A stretch of DNA of 64,000 bases from Paramecium sonneborni (GCA_905182985.1 CAJJDN010000059.1:1902-65901), one strand, 5' to 3'. Counted from the first letter of the stretch, positions 38,596-50,413 are shown. The notes: generated by a model not told the origin, from the letters alone. Numbers and translations are program-made.

Positions 38596-39277
38596 ACTCA
38601 AATTGCTATCTCTTTACTTGGCTTATTATTATTTATTTCCCATTATTCTATATTTATTAATTTAAACTAAATATTTTCATATTTACAACTTGTTTAGTCC
38701 GATAATTCTCTTCTAAAATTGTTATTTTTTATTATTATTAACATCCAATTATTTATATCTGATTAACTTCTCTTTTCTAAAACAAACTTCATTATTTATC
38801 AGTCAAACTACTATTAAAACTTTGTAAGATTGGACTTCAAATAAGACAAGCCACTTAATCTTGTTACTTATTCAGACACTCGAATCACTAGAATTACTGG
38901 ATTTCTTATTTAAATGTTAAACAATAAGAAATTGATTAATAAGTCATTATCTATTCCAAACTATTTGAAACAGTATTATTTAGTGATCATAATATTTCAC
39001 TATAAGATTTTATATTAACTAAATAGCTATATATCTATATATATATTACAAATTTTAGGAAATTATCACAATTAAATTAAAAGAAGAAAATTAACTTTTA
39101 CAAACTAATAAACGAATATAATAAACAGTAATATAAAATAAAAGTGAATCCATCTGAATTTTAAGGTAGGTCTATAGATTAACTATTTTTAATACTTATT
39201 ACATTATACATCAATAATTATAAATCTAATTAAAGAAATGAAGATATTCAAGTTTTAAATAAACAATCTTTTCAAAT
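38596..39277. other. Intergenic stretch, nothing recognised
   Basis: About 680 bp between two leftward genes. It includes a few CT-rich and TA-repeat runs (for example around 39030) but no protein-like frame, RNA fold or repeat that I could support. It should contain the promoter of the F-box-like gene. Confidence 0.6.
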
Positions 39278-39721
39278 TCATTGACAAAATGTTAAAAAGA
39301 CTGTTGTTATAAGACCTAATGTTTGTCCTTTACTGATTATAGGTTATTTTCCTTCTAAAGTTTCTTATGCTCTTGATGCAGCTCCAATGCAAGTAAGTGC
39401 TGTTAGATAATTTACAACTGGAAGATTTGTTAGGCCATCAGCGCTTTCCTTTACTTCATCCACTGTTGGAGTACCTTTAACTTTTATAATTTCTTTTGTC
39501 TCCCATTCTCTATCCTGAAAATCATCTGTCACAGTAACAGTTGAAATTAGACCAGGATGATGGATTAGATATCTATTACCTTATTATGTTCTAACTATCA
39601 CCCCTTCATGTTTAAAATAACCTCCAGAACTAATATCAATTCCTGATGAATGATGCAGCTTTGTTGAAACTCTTCTAGCTTCGTATACAGTTTCTTATTT
39701 CTAAAATTCAGAATTACCCAT
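39278..39721 (-). CDS. Uncharacterised 147-residue protein, LRAT/NlpC-like motif suspected
   Basis: Intronless frame of 148 codons from MGNSEFQKQETVYEARRVST. Core: LHHSSGIDISSGGYFKHEGV, IVRTQQGNRYLIHHPG, TVTVTDDFQDREWETKEI and NYLTALTCIGAASRAQE. A His followed by a strand-turn-strand, a second His (IHHPG) and a downstream T-C-I-G recall the permuted papain-like LRAT/NC arrangement (H...H...NC), but the spacing was not verified. The MGN start could accept N-myristoylation. Composition is richer in G and C than its neighbours. There is no signal peptide. The enzymatic role is speculative. Confidence 0.65.
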
Positions 39722-39919
39722 ATTTTAATATTGTTGTAAGTTATTTAACTTAGTTTAATATGTTCTAATATCATTTATAATAGAAATACATCTAAAAATT
39801 ATTTAATCTAATGACTTTGCAAATAATTTGAAATAATTCTATCAAACCTATTTTTAATCATTTTTTTATAAAATAATTAAAAATAAAGAAAATAGAAGTA
39901 TTAGAATATAATAATCATC

Positions 39920-40540
39920 ATGGTAACTATCAGGTCAGTCAATAAATGTTCAAATCATTTAAATCCTTTAATCACAGAATAAAAATATAATTAATAATAA
40001 ATTATCTAGAGTAAGGAAAATTATAAAGAAATAAAAAAATGCTATAACAAAAATTCAACTGTATTTAAAAAAATTTCTAATAAATAACTATTACAAAGAA
40101 AAAGAAGTAGTAATTAAATTTAATTTAATATATTTAATAAAGAACTAAAAAGACTTATTGAAATGCTTAAAATGGATCTAATTATTAAATTAGTTTGTGA
40201 TTCAAAAGGTATTAGACCTTCTTATTTAAAGTGAAAATTTGAACATATTGATTGTTTCTTAATAGTTCTATCAGAAATAAATAAAATATAAGTTTTAGTA
40301 TAAAGAGGAAGAAAGCATAAAAAAAAATAAATATAGAAATATCTTACTATTAAAAAAATGTTTAACAATAATGATAGAGAATTTAATAAAGTTTTACAGA
40401 AAGCATTAAGAATTGCTTGCAGTTAGGCAGAGAAATAGAATAGATTATTTAAAATGATATATTTAGATATTATTATTAATTGTTTATTAGAGTTTTATTA
40501 TTTAAATTGTAATCAAAATAATCCTTCTGGTTCACTATGA
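39920..40540 (+). CDS. Possible basic protein with an internal in-frame TGA
   Basis: The frame starts at MVTIRSVNKCSNHLNPLITE and stops at TGA (40232) after 104 codons (...CDSKGIRPSYLK). The same frame then stays open and protein-like for a further 101 codons (KFEHIDCFLIVLSEINKIQ, MFNNNDREFNKVLQKALRIA) to a second TGA at 40538. A 57-nt GTA...TAG segment could remove the first TGA, but that is about twice the length of other introns here. The end overlaps the leftward neighbour by 28 bp. Options are a short gene, a decayed gene or an unusual intron. No family is recognised. Confidence 0.35.
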
Positions 40541-41582
40541 TGTAATTTTTCTTAAATTTTCTTAAGTCTCTTTTACATGGCATCTGTATCATTCAAAACA
40601 AATTGAGTAATTTATAACGAAGAACTTTATTAAGTTTATTATTATTGTTATTCATCATGTTATTTCTTATCTGATTGATAATTTTCATGTTCTTCATCTA
40701 ATTCCATTATAACACCACCTAATTTAGGAGGCTCAGGTGCTTTTTTATTGATATTAACAACAACTAATTAATTAGTTAACGGTGGACTGTGGTTAGTTTT
40801 ATCATTCTTTTTTTATTTATCATTCACATGATTTAATAATCTACTATATGACATTTTTTGAGATTATTTTTAATTATGAAAAACTGCATAAACTTCTTAA
40901 GTATCTCCTATTTTTTCTGAATTCTCATTTTTAGGACTTTCAGATCTTCTAATTTTTTATAATTTAATCCTAGGTAAACTTTTTTTGTTTTTGATAGAGG
41001 ATGATTATGGTAAAGACTGAGAATCTTAATTCTATTCTTCATCTGAAGTATCTTCTACTTAGGGTTTTCCTTTCATTTTTTCAAATTATTCAGCTTGCCA
41101 ATTTAATAATCTCTTTTTAAATTCTTCATCTTAAGGATCTTTTACTTTTTTGACAGCTTTCAATTATTTATTTGGAAATTAACTATGAATTTAGTATGGT
41201 TATTAAGATAATTGAAATATTGGATCCTCTATAAAGTTATATAATTTATACCTTTGTTAGAAATCTACTTCATTGATTTCTTCTTTGGCAAAGCAAATCT
41301 TTTCGAGATAACTGCTAATTCTCCATCTTTAATTCCTACTACTTTAACAGTATAAGTTTTCTTTAACTTTTACTCACATTCTTACATGATCAATTGAACA
41401 GGTTTGTCTTAAAATTCTTAAACATTCAATCCAACCTATTATAATGAAGATAATAGAGTTTATTTTGAATGAGCTACTTTCGCTTAATGGAAATATGTTT
41501 AATATGGAGGATAAAGCAATTTAGCAAGATGTTCCGCTTATCCATCTTCAACTTGAGTAACTATTTTACTTTTTATTGACAT
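40513..41582 (-). CDS. Uncharacterised protein with charged low-complexity C-terminus (348 residues)
   Basis: One intron, 41229-41251 (23 nt, TAG), gives 349 codons. MSIKSKIVTQVEDGQAEHLA opens a folded N-terminal region of about 110 residues (KLLYPPYQTYFHQAKVAHSK, LIMQECEQKLKKTYTVKVVG, IKDGELAVISKRFALPKKK). The remainder is Ser/Gln/Lys/Glu-rich (SQSLPQSSSIKNKKSLPRIK, KKAPEPPKLGGVIMELDEE, a poly-Gln run) and likely disordered. There are no membrane segments. The family is not recognised. The gene is compact and unambiguous; its 3' end overlaps the doubtful plus-strand frame ending at 40540. Confidence 0.75.
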
Positions 41583-41625
41583 TCTTATTATAATATATTT
41601 ATATTATATATTATTATTATTATTC

Positions 41626-41993
41626 TCATGAATTCACAATATTTAATTTAAATATGATCTTCCATTTTATTAAACCAGTATGATTATCATAAGCATCAAC
41701 TGTTAATGATATCTAATTATCTTAAAAATTATTTGGAACCAAAATTCTAATTCTTAATAAATCAAGTCCTAAACATAGATTATTATAAAAACCTTTTGGT
41801 GAAATCTTTAAAATCTTTTCATTAGCAGTACAATATTAAGATTCTTCACATTCAAACTTGATTTCAACTTCTTCATCATCATAATATGGAATTTTACTTT
41901 TTTCTTAGTTAATACACCTTTCTTAACATCAAAGATTGGGTATTCCTAAGTCTAAAAATTGATATATACTTTCACTTAAATTGAACCTAACAT
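41626..41993 (-). CDS. Small uncharacterised protein (about 122 residues) with a one-base frameshift
   Basis: From ATG at 41993 the frame reads MLGSIQVKVYINFQTQEYPI, FDVKKGVLTKK; it then continues one frame over with KIPYYDDEEVEIKFECEES, KILKISPKGFYNNLCLG, LRIRILVPNNFQDNQIS and VDAYDNHTGLIKWKIIF. The switch coincides with a run of six T (41898-41903, A on the coding strand); one extra base there restores 123 codons. The fold looks all-beta, and C2-like is one guess. The tRNA gene lies 50 bp upstream. The gene is probably intact in the organism. Confidence 0.5.
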
Positions 41994-42035
41994 TGAAGAC
42001 ACTTCCTAAACTGGATAAAAATATTTTATAAATAT

Positions 42036-42041
42036 AAAAAA
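42036..42041 (-). terminator. Oligo-T pol III terminator of the tRNA gene
   Basis: Four bases after the tRNA 3' end the coding strand carries six T in a row, the standard RNA polymerase III stop signal. Confidence 0.7.
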
Positions 42042-42045
42042 GTTT

Positions 42046-42115
42046 GGAGTGCAGGGCTTCGATCCCTCCCTCTTAATTGGAAAATCAAGCACTCTACCAA
42101 ATGAGCTAACACTCC
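42046..42115 (-). tRNA. tRNA gene, anticodon uncertain (Gly-TCC or Glu-TTC), loop lengths atypical
   Basis: The complement folds as a cloverleaf: acceptor GGAGTGT / GCACTCC, then TA, D-arm GCTC-ATTTGGTA-GAGT, anticodon stem CTTGA / TTAAG, and a T-arm with loop ATCGAAG. The A-box-like TAGCTCATTTGGTAGAG and B-box-like GGATCGAAGCC are present. The anticodon loop reads TTTTCCAA, eight bases instead of seven, and the T-stem closes with only four good pairs. If one T of the T4 run is an extra base, the loop becomes TTTCCAA and the anticodon TCC (Gly). Otherwise TTC (Glu) is possible. Length is 70 nt. Confidence 0.65.
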
Positions 42116-42759
42116 TACTAAGAGTATTCTTAAATATTCTTTAAAATCTTTATCTAAATAATTATTTTAAAAAGTTAGAGAGTATTTAAAAATTGACCTT
42201 TAGGAAACTTCATCATTTATTAATAAATAAATTCTAATTTTAATAAATTATGATGAATTATCACAATATTTACAAAATACTCAACTATGAGAATGTACAT
42301 ATAATTCTATTAAAAGTATGATTGATTAACTGGTCTAATCCTTTATAATTAAATTGGGCTTACCTATTCTAATCCTTCAGAGAAAATTTATTTGGAATAA
42401 TCAAAAATTTAGTGTGTTTGAATTTAGAAAAGATACTATGATCTTCCATACTTATTTTATTTCCATAAACAAAAGTGATTTATTTTATTAGGATCTAATT
42501 TAATTAATATATAAATAATCCCTTGAAAATTTTTAGCAAAGGAGGTATTATTATTTTTTTATATTGAAAACATGAAAAAACGATGATATTATATTACAAT
42601 ATTATTCATTTAATATGAAGGTTTTCATTAATAATAATGTAATCAACCTGATAAATTAAAAGATTAATCTATTAATATTAAAAACTAACAAAAAGAATAT
42701 AAATGATGCTTTTTAATTATCAACTATTTTTTTAGTAATTTTTTAATTACAATTCCATT
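42116..42759. other. Intergenic stretch, nothing recognised
   Basis: AT-rich with TGA codons throughout. I looked for a second tRNA and for a protein-like frame on either strand and found none. Confidence 0.55.
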
Positions 42760-43239
42760 ATGAACTAATCATTTTTTGAAAGTTGGGTTATGGATCAACT
42801 CAATTAAAATGAAGAAACATAAAAAACTAAAATCAAAAAAGAAAAGAAAAAACCTAGATCTAAAGAATTTCTATAAAACTTAAAAGAAATGACTGAATTA
42901 GAAGTACAATTTAATGAAATGACTCTATCTGATAAATCTTAAAGGTAATCATCTATTTAAAAAATCGATTTTGGGAAATTTGTTAACATTTCTAGTGTTC
43001 AAGATGAGGAATTTCTTAAATGGATTTTATCATAACTTAGACTTTATTTCTAATCTAAAAAAATTAGTTTAGTATCAAACAAAATAGATTTTCTATTTAA
43101 TTTACTCTTTGATGAAAAAGAGATAGATTTTTTAGAAAAAGGAATTTGCTCTAGATTAGGAATAGAGAATAATTCTCTTAATGTCCAAGAATAAAAGATT
43201 TTTTTAAAGAATATTTTTTGTAACATCTTTGAATTTTGA
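42760..43239 (+). CDS. Uncharacterised 159-residue protein
   Basis: Intronless frame MNQSFFESWVMDQLNQNEET, a Lys-rich stretch (KTKIKKEKKKPRSKEF), then helical segments FLQNLKEMTELEVQFNEMTL, DEEFLKWILSQLRLYFQSK, and LVSNKIDFLFNLLFDEKEID with LEKGICSRLGIENN. The composition is normal for a soluble helical protein. No motif is recognised. The gene is convergent with the small membrane-protein gene ending at 43324 (84 bp apart). Confidence 0.65.
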
Positions 43240-43323
43240 ATTATTGGGTTGTATTTAATCTAATTATAGTAACCATCTTGATAAATTATAATAATTGTCT
43301 TAAATAGCCTTATAAAGAATATC

Positions 43324-43662
43324 TCAAGATGGTGATAATACATAATCTTTATTTTGAATAATCTCTTTTTATCCAATTCTTAAATCTCTTTTTGATAATT
43401 TATAGCCATGATAACTCAACATTAAAGCAGTTGTTAAAAAAATACCATTTCTAAATCTAAAAATAAAATTATCGTTCTAAAATTACCTCATTTATTTTTA
43501 TCTGCTTGACATTGGGATATACATCATAAGTTAACCTCCAAGTGCACCTGAAATATTTGCTACAGCTACCCAATATATAAACTTCTTCAAACATTATTAT
43601 TCCAGTTCCTTATGTTTTTATGTACCTTAAGGAGATAATTTTACATATAAATTAGAATCCAT
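43324..43662 (-). CDS. Small membrane protein, probably two transmembrane helices (102 residues)
   Basis: With intron 43457-43486 (30 nt, in frame, GTA...TAG) the product is 102 residues: MDSNLYVKLSPQGTQKHKEL, FIYWVAVANISGALGGQLMM (helix), a loop MSSRQKQMRFRNG, IFLTTALMLSYHGYKLSKRD (second hydrophobic stretch) and a polar tail ending YVLSPS. The intron contains no TGA, so retention would add ten residues. Family unknown. It is 49 bp downstream of the transporter gene on the same strand. Confidence 0.6.
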
Positions 43663-43711
43663 TAATATTAATTATAAAAACAAAATAATAATTACAATTT
43701 TGATTGCTTTT

Positions 43712-45174
43712 TCAAACTAGATGCTTTAAGGATTCTGCTGTTCCTAAGACAATTGCTAGCATTGAAACAATCAAGATGATTGCATATTGAATAACAGGTC
43801 TATTTGACTTAGAATTTTTGAAATAAATAATGTGAACAAGAACAGGAAAACAAAACTAATTAATATTTATTAAATACATACTTGTAATAGGGATCCAAAA
43901 ATGCTTCCAATTAAATTCAAAAAATGCGATAAATGTGGTATTTAATAGGCTATAAAATAAATAGTAATCATCAACAGACTTCTTATAATGATTTATAAAA
44001 GTCTATCTTCGAAAACTTAATCATCTTTATCAACTTCAATATCATCAATCTTATCATTTGTAGATGCAATATTTTTCGAGATAGGAGATTCTTAATTAGA
44101 ATTTTCTTCTATATCATTGAAATTGATAAATTCTATCATATTCTTTTAAAACATTTATTCAATTATTTAAACAGCTGGGAAAAGTTAAAGTGGAAAGGTT
44201 AATAATAAACTAATAGAGTATAAAATCAATGAAATCACTTCTAAAATAGGATTCTATTTTTTAATTGATAAAATACTTCTATACTAAATAAAACAATTGA
44301 TTGTGTATTTCCTTAATAAGTAGAAGAACTAATCAATGATAAAAAAATTGAAATTCCAAAGGCAGTCAATAAACTCTATGAGGCAACAGATTTAAATTCA
44401 AATTTATTCTTCATGCTGTCTCTAATTGGTAAAACTGTGAAAACCCCCTCACAACATAGAATAGCTACTCCTACATAATTGAATGTATCTATATAATATA
44501 TTTTTTGTAATTACTTTTGAAGTGGATTAAATTTGAAAAATGAAAATTTCCTACTGAAACTCTATCTTGACAATCATATAAAATAATGCAGAATGAAGCC
44601 AAAGCACAATAAAAGCCATATTTACTGGTGGAATGGAAAAAATGAATTTTTCTTACAAATGTTAAGGGAATCACTATTACTAATGTAATCAACAGACATT
44701 ATAATTTAGTCATTTCAATGTTTATTTGATGCAAAGACTAAGCTAAAGATTCTGTAAGAAATATCAAATATGCAATGCAAAGTCCTATTAATTGTAATAT
44801 TATGGCGATATCTAGAATTTGAGCCCAAATATATCCCAAAGTCTATTTTATTATATTAGCATAGAGAATATTTTCTATATTCATATCATCTGCTATTTCA
44901 ATGAGAAAATGACTGGATCTATCGTACTTTTAGCAAATAAATTTACTTTAAACAACTGAAGGCTATAGGAATGAATAGAACAACAGACCATAGCAAGCCT
45001 ACTTAATAAGTGACAAAAGGAAGTACAATGACACCTTAGGAAATAATAAAAAATATATATACCTATTCCTAAATTTGATTTAATAAAATTGAAATAAGCC
45101 TGATTTGCTGTAGATTTATGTTATTTTATTGCATTATTTAGTTTATTAGAATCCTCGATTTCTCTATTTTCCAT
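43712..45174 (-). CDS. Amino acid/auxin permease (AAAP) family transporter
   Basis: Five introns (45035-45062, 28 nt AAG; 44919-44946, 28; 44489-44514, 26; 44254-44276, 23; 43856-43881, 26) leave 443 residues, the usual AAAP length. The first helix starts FIKSNLGIGVIVLPFVTYQV, matching the G-x-G-x-L-x-L-P signature. About ten further helices follow (LQLIGLCIAYLIFLTES, LLITLVIVIPLTFVRK, YGFYCALASFCIILY, VISLILYSISLLLTFPLQLF, FLNLIGSIFGSLLQFCFP, IILIVSMLAIVLGTAES). These carriers are H+ or Na+ coupled amino-acid transporters of plasma or vacuolar membranes (family knowledge). A long acidic loop (DIEVDKDDQVFED) lies between late helices. Substrate unknown. Confidence 0.88.
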
Positions 45175-45370
45175 TATTCGTTTTTTTATGTCAGGCAATA
45201 TTCTATAAAAATTAAGATTTAATTGGAAATAACTCACAGTATAAATGAATCTCTGAATTAACAGAAATTATATTAATTCTTTGTAATTTAATTTTTAATT
45301 ATAAAGTATTTAGATCATCTCAATTGAATCAATGATTATATGTATAAAAATTATTATTTTATAAAAAATA

Positions 45371-46126
45371 ATGCAAAATTAAACCCTTGATGAAGTGTTA
45401 AAATAAAATTAAGAATTGAAAGAATTATTGTTGAAACTAAATTAAGATAAGCAGATGTTTGAAAAGAAAGTATAAAGAAAAACTTCAGAATTGTAAAAAT
45501 TAAAATAATCTTATGAATTGTTAAGTGATAAGATTTTGAGTTAAAAACATATACTAGGAAATGTTGAATTTGAATAAGATTAATTATTGCAATTGATTGT
45601 AGAGTAATTGATTTAAATGGTTAGTCAAAAATAGGATGGAACATCAAATAATCCTTGTTCAAATGACATTTGTAAAGTAATGTAAGTTTAGTTGTAACAA
45701 AATCAAGAATAATAAAAATCAGATTTCTTATACTATTCTAAAAAGATAAGATAAAATGAAGAGGTTTTGTAGGAAATAAAATAAAAATATGAAAATTAAA
45801 TAAAAGAATTGAATGAGCAGAATTAAATTGTAAAACAAAAACTAGACTTTTTGATAGGCAAAACTGTTTATTATCATGAGGCAATATTAGATTTAAATCA
45901 ATAAGTGAGTGAAGTGCATTATTTAAGAATTTCTTTATAAGAAAATTAAAAGAAAGTAGAGGAAGATTTGATGGCTAAAAGTTAATAGAAAATAGCTTAA
46001 TTGGAAGTTCGAAATAATTTTCTGATTGATTAAGTAAGGAGTATGGAATAAGAATTAGTAATGGTAGAAAAATTAGTAACAAACATTGAACAGTAAACAA
46101 TGTAGACAAAGAAAAGAGGGAAATGA
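45371..46126 (+). CDS. Coiled-coil protein (251 residues); frame continues into a hydrophobic segment after TGA
   Basis: Intronless frame MQNQTLDEVLKQNQELKELL with heptad-like Leu/Ile and Gln/Glu/Lys spacing almost throughout (SYELLSDKILSQKHILG, EVLQEIKQKYENQIKELNEQ, RSMEQELVMVEKLVTNIEQ). It ends ...TKKRGK at TGA 46124. Directly after the TGA the same frame reads SCIFEIFITIIVIIQSYAIL, a typical single membrane anchor. Either the TGA is the true stop, or it replaces a sense codon (error, mutation or read-through) in a tail-anchored golgin-like protein. The downstream CFAP57-like gene starts 124 bp later. Confidence 0.75.
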
Positions 46127-46250
46127 AGTTGTATTTTTGAAATTTTCATCACAATTATTGTAATCATATAATCTTATGCGATCTTGTAAAGAAATAATAA
46201 GGGAAGTATATTGAATTATTAATTATAAATATAACTAACCTAAAATTCAT

Positions 46251-49200
46251 ATGGAGGATTAGTGGTTTCTGAATGGAAAAAAAGTGATAAAGCAATAAAT
46301 GTTATCTAAATCATCACATTAAATAATAAATGGTGTATCAATAACATTAGAAGCATCATTTGGATGTTTGTAGAACCCAATAAGAAAGAATTGTATGTTT
46401 GTGAATGATGACACTCTTATGTTTATAAGTGGTAAACATATAGTGCTTTATGATATTATACGAAAGCGATAAACATATATAATGAAGAGTGCAGAAGACG
46501 AAGTTGTGTAGGCATTGAATTTTCATGTTTCACATGGATAGAAATTGTTTATTTCAATAGCATTCAAATCTACAAGCAAGATTCTTCCAACTGTAAAGGT
46601 TTACAATCGAAAAAAGAAACGATTCTATTAATGTGTGCATTCTCATTTATTGCCAAATAGTAACATTCATGAGATTCTCTTCATTAATGATGGAAAGGTA
46701 CCATTATATTTAATAAATAGCATCTAATATCTTTATCAACCTAAGAAGATGGTTATGGAATGAGTTTGTTTGCAGTTAGTAAAGAAGTTTCACTTTCTTA
46801 TACACTCATCAAATAAAAAATAAATATGTTAGAATAGATAAATGATTTAGAGTTTTTTCTTATTGGACCATAATTTCTAACATCCTACAAATATTAAGCT
46901 GACATAAGTGGATTAGAAATATAGAATAATTTCATAAACATCTTAGAATTATAATAAGATGAAAATATAGTTGGGGTTTGCTTTAATTCTGAAAAAAAGT
47001 ATGCAATCGTTGCAACTAGTAAAAACAATCTTATTATGATTAAAGGAGATAAGAGAGTAGGCAAATTTGAACTATAAACTTAACAAAAAGAATCAAATCA
47101 TTTATTATGTATTCAATAAATTATTAAGCTAGAATAAATTAATAAGGATAAAAATAAGCCAACTGAATAAGAAAAATTAGTAAATGTTAGAATATCAACA
47201 ATTGCGAAAACTAATAAAGGATTTATAATTGGATTAATAGGTAAACCTGCTTTGTAGGTGTATGAGATAGAATAAGATGAGACAGAATAAGAAAATTATA
47301 TTTTAAATTTGGTGGGTACATATTTTATAAAAGATGAACATATATATGGTATTCATTAAATTCATTTGGCTACTGATGAGATGTATGCAGCATTAACAGT
47401 AATTTATTTTAATCGTTCTGCATATTAAGTTGCTTTAGGTTAATAATAAGTATTAAATAATATTGTTTCATGTGAATAAATATTGGAGAATTATTAAGGA
47501 AAGTTAGAATTATTTACATTTAATTTGGCAATTGTAGAAGCTTTGAAATCAGTTTAAAAGGATCCATTTGAACCATTATTTGAGAAGGGTGTTCATAAAG
47601 GTACAATATTTAATATTGCTACTACTCCTATGAGATCAATAATAGCATCAGTATGTGATGATAAAAATATTAAATTTTGGGATTATTCAAATGATTTTAA
47701 AGAGATGTTCTCACATTAATTTCATGAAACTCCATTATCAGTAGCTATTCATCCATTAAGTTATTAATGTGCAATTGGATTTAAGGATGGGTAATTAAAT
47801 TAATATAATAATTTTGTAGTCTTCGATTCTATTTTATATTGGATGATGATCTTAAATTAGTTCATAATGAGACTACTAAAGTTTGTAATGCTCTTACTTA
47901 TAGTGAAGGAGGACACATCTTGGCTGCAGCAAATGGAAATCAAATTTAATTATATAATCCATTAACTTATAAAATGATAAGTGTATTACCTAATCATTAA
48001 ACAAATCTTAAGGATCTATTATTTATAGATAGAGTAATCAAATTGTTTAATATTATAGGATAATCTATTGATTTCTTAATGTCAATTTGGTATTTTATAT
48101 GTTTGGAATCTACTCTCTGGAGAAAGAATCTTGGAACATGCTTAAAAATAGAATAAATATCAAAGTTTGTGTTATGATTTTGAATATGATCTTGTTATTG
48201 GAGTTTCTGATTAAAAATTAAAGGTTTATCATGAAAAAGGATAGAATTTGGTTTTAGAAGTGGATACTTCTCCTACATAATTTAGTGCCATATGTATTAG
48301 TCATAGATACAATGCTATATTCTTTGGGACCACCTAAGGATCAATTAGAGTATATTCATATCCTTTTTATCATTTCAATCCTAAAATGATGGAATCCATA
48401 GAAATTCCTGTACATTAATTAGCTGTTACTGCTATTAAAGTATCTCCCGATAATAGCTATTTAATAAGTTCATCAATTGATGGAAGTATTTTCTTTAGTA
48501 AAATCAAACAATTCATTAATGGTGAAGAAGTAATCATATATATATTTATTTACCTTAGATTACATAATTAGATCTTATTACCAGAGGTGATATTGAAAAT
48601 AAGATTACTAATACATTTGCACTTAATAGTTTATGTTTATGTTCTACTACTGCTTAAGAAATAAGATAAGAGTAGTTAAAAGAATTAGAATATAGATTGT
48701 AGAATTTCAAGAGTGATATTGATGATGCCAAAGAAGTTTAATTAAATAATAATGATTATAAACTTAAGAAAATACGTGAAGAACATTCTAAAGATATTCA
48801 AAAAGTTTAAGATTCATTATCACAAACAATTTAATAATCAGATGCTAAAAATAATAAGATTAAAGAAGATAAAAAGAATTTGATTGCCACTTCCAAAAAA
48901 ATGATTGAAGAAATGAATGAATAAAATTCTAAGAAATTATTATCAATTTATGATATAAGGGATAAATTAAATGAAAAATTATAAAACATAATTAAATAAT
49001 AGGATGATGAAAGAAGATTAGTTAATTCTGAATACTAATAATCAATTTCTTAAGTAGATGATGAATATTGTTAGAAATATTAAGACTTATTCACTAGATT
49101 TAGTTAAGCTATGTCTAATATGAAATTGGATCAGAGAAAATTCAAAGAAGTTTTGCAATAAAGTGAGAAGGATTATGAAACATTTTATAAAGAATCACAA

Positions 49201-50359
49201 TAATCTTTAAAGGCAAAATTAGAAGAATATAATACTCAAACAGAAATCTTAAGATCTAGTATATCTCGGTTTAAAAAAGAAATTGTTAGATATCAAAATA
49301 GAAAAGAAATTCTATATAATTTAAAAAAAGGTAGAATATTCATTTAAATTAAATAGAGACTGATGAATCTTTGTAAAGTTTACGATAAGAATTGAAAGGA
49401 TATGAAGAAAAGCATAAGATGATGTTGGCAGATTTAAGAGAGAAGGAAAAGCTTATAAATTAAAGAGAATAACAAATCAAAGATTTTAGAATGAAGAATG
49501 TTCATTTACAAAATTTTTAAAAGGTTTATGATTACAGAGTTAATACATTAAAAGATGAAAGAGAGCCTTTAATGGATCATCTAAAAAATATGGAAGTAAA
49601 AAGAAATTAAATTAATTATTTTAGAAACATGTAAAAAACCTCTATAATGAATTGATAGAAGAATCAGGATTAAAGTAATCTCGAATTGAAGAAGAAAGAA
49701 AATTAATAACAGATTTAAACATTTTTAAAAATTAACTCAAATCTGCCTTAACTGTTTTATCTTTATCAAAAAGAAATATGGAGAATTTTAAATCTTCTAT
49801 ATAAACATTAATCAATAGTGATACAGAGGATTGGCCAGAAAAGTTGGAAGAATTATATCACATGGTCTAAAAAGAGAATACTAAGGCAATAACGATAAAA
49901 AATCCTGTCTTTTAAGAAACTTTAAAGGATATGTAAAAGGATCCTCTATAATAATAAATTGATCAAAGCTAATAAAATGCTATTTATAAAGCACTGTCAA
50001 GTCAAAAATAATATTTGTAATAGAGTCTCTCTGAAGTTGAAGCTTCTGTAAAATATCAGCTTGGTTAAAGAGAAGTTGCTTATGACACTATTTAAGACTA
50101 AAATAAACACTTAATAAAATAATGTAAAGAATTAAGAGAGAAGAAATAAGAATTAAAAACATAATTAGATAGTATGAATAAGGAATATAGAGAAAAAAAA
50201 AGGGAATTAAATAGTTAGGGTATTGAAATTCCAGAAGAAAATGAAGATGATAATTAATTTGCAAGAACATATGCTACAACTTTTACTTCCCTCACAAGAA
50301 CTCCAGGAACTAAGTCGTAGTAAAATTTTAGAACTAAAGTTATAAGAAATTTAGGATGA
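46251..50359 (+). CDS. CFAP57-like (WDR65) axonemal WD-repeat/coiled-coil protein (1,315 residues)
   Basis: Six introns (46698-46720, 47791-47819, 48034-48058, 48530-48558, 49331-49356, 49596-49624; 23-29 nt, all TAG) leave exactly 1,316 codons. The N-terminal half is a WD-type double propeller: LMFISGKHIVLYDIIRKRQ near the start, IASVCDDKNIKFWDYSND, LLISQCQFGILYVWNLLSGE, SPDNSYLISSSIDGSIFF. The C-terminal half is a long coiled coil (QLKELEYRLQNFKSDIDDA ... VYDYRVNTLKDEREPLMDHL). Order, length, the SGKHIVLYD start and the YRVxxLKxEREPLxxH block match CFAP57, a base component of single-headed inner dynein arms (family knowledge). The tail is Thr/Ser-rich. Confidence 0.87.
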
Positions 50360-50413
50360 TATTATTCAATCTTAATTATTTATTTTATCTAAAATATACT
50401 CTATTACATCTCT

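Noticed and set aside
44489..44692. Separate small membrane protein
   Set aside because: It is an exon of the AAAP transporter bounded by intron sequence.
44919..44946. A one-base insertion frameshift in the AAAP transporter (extra A before KYDRSS)
   Set aside because: A 28-nt GTA...TAG intron at the same place restores the frame without any error, so the intron is preferred.
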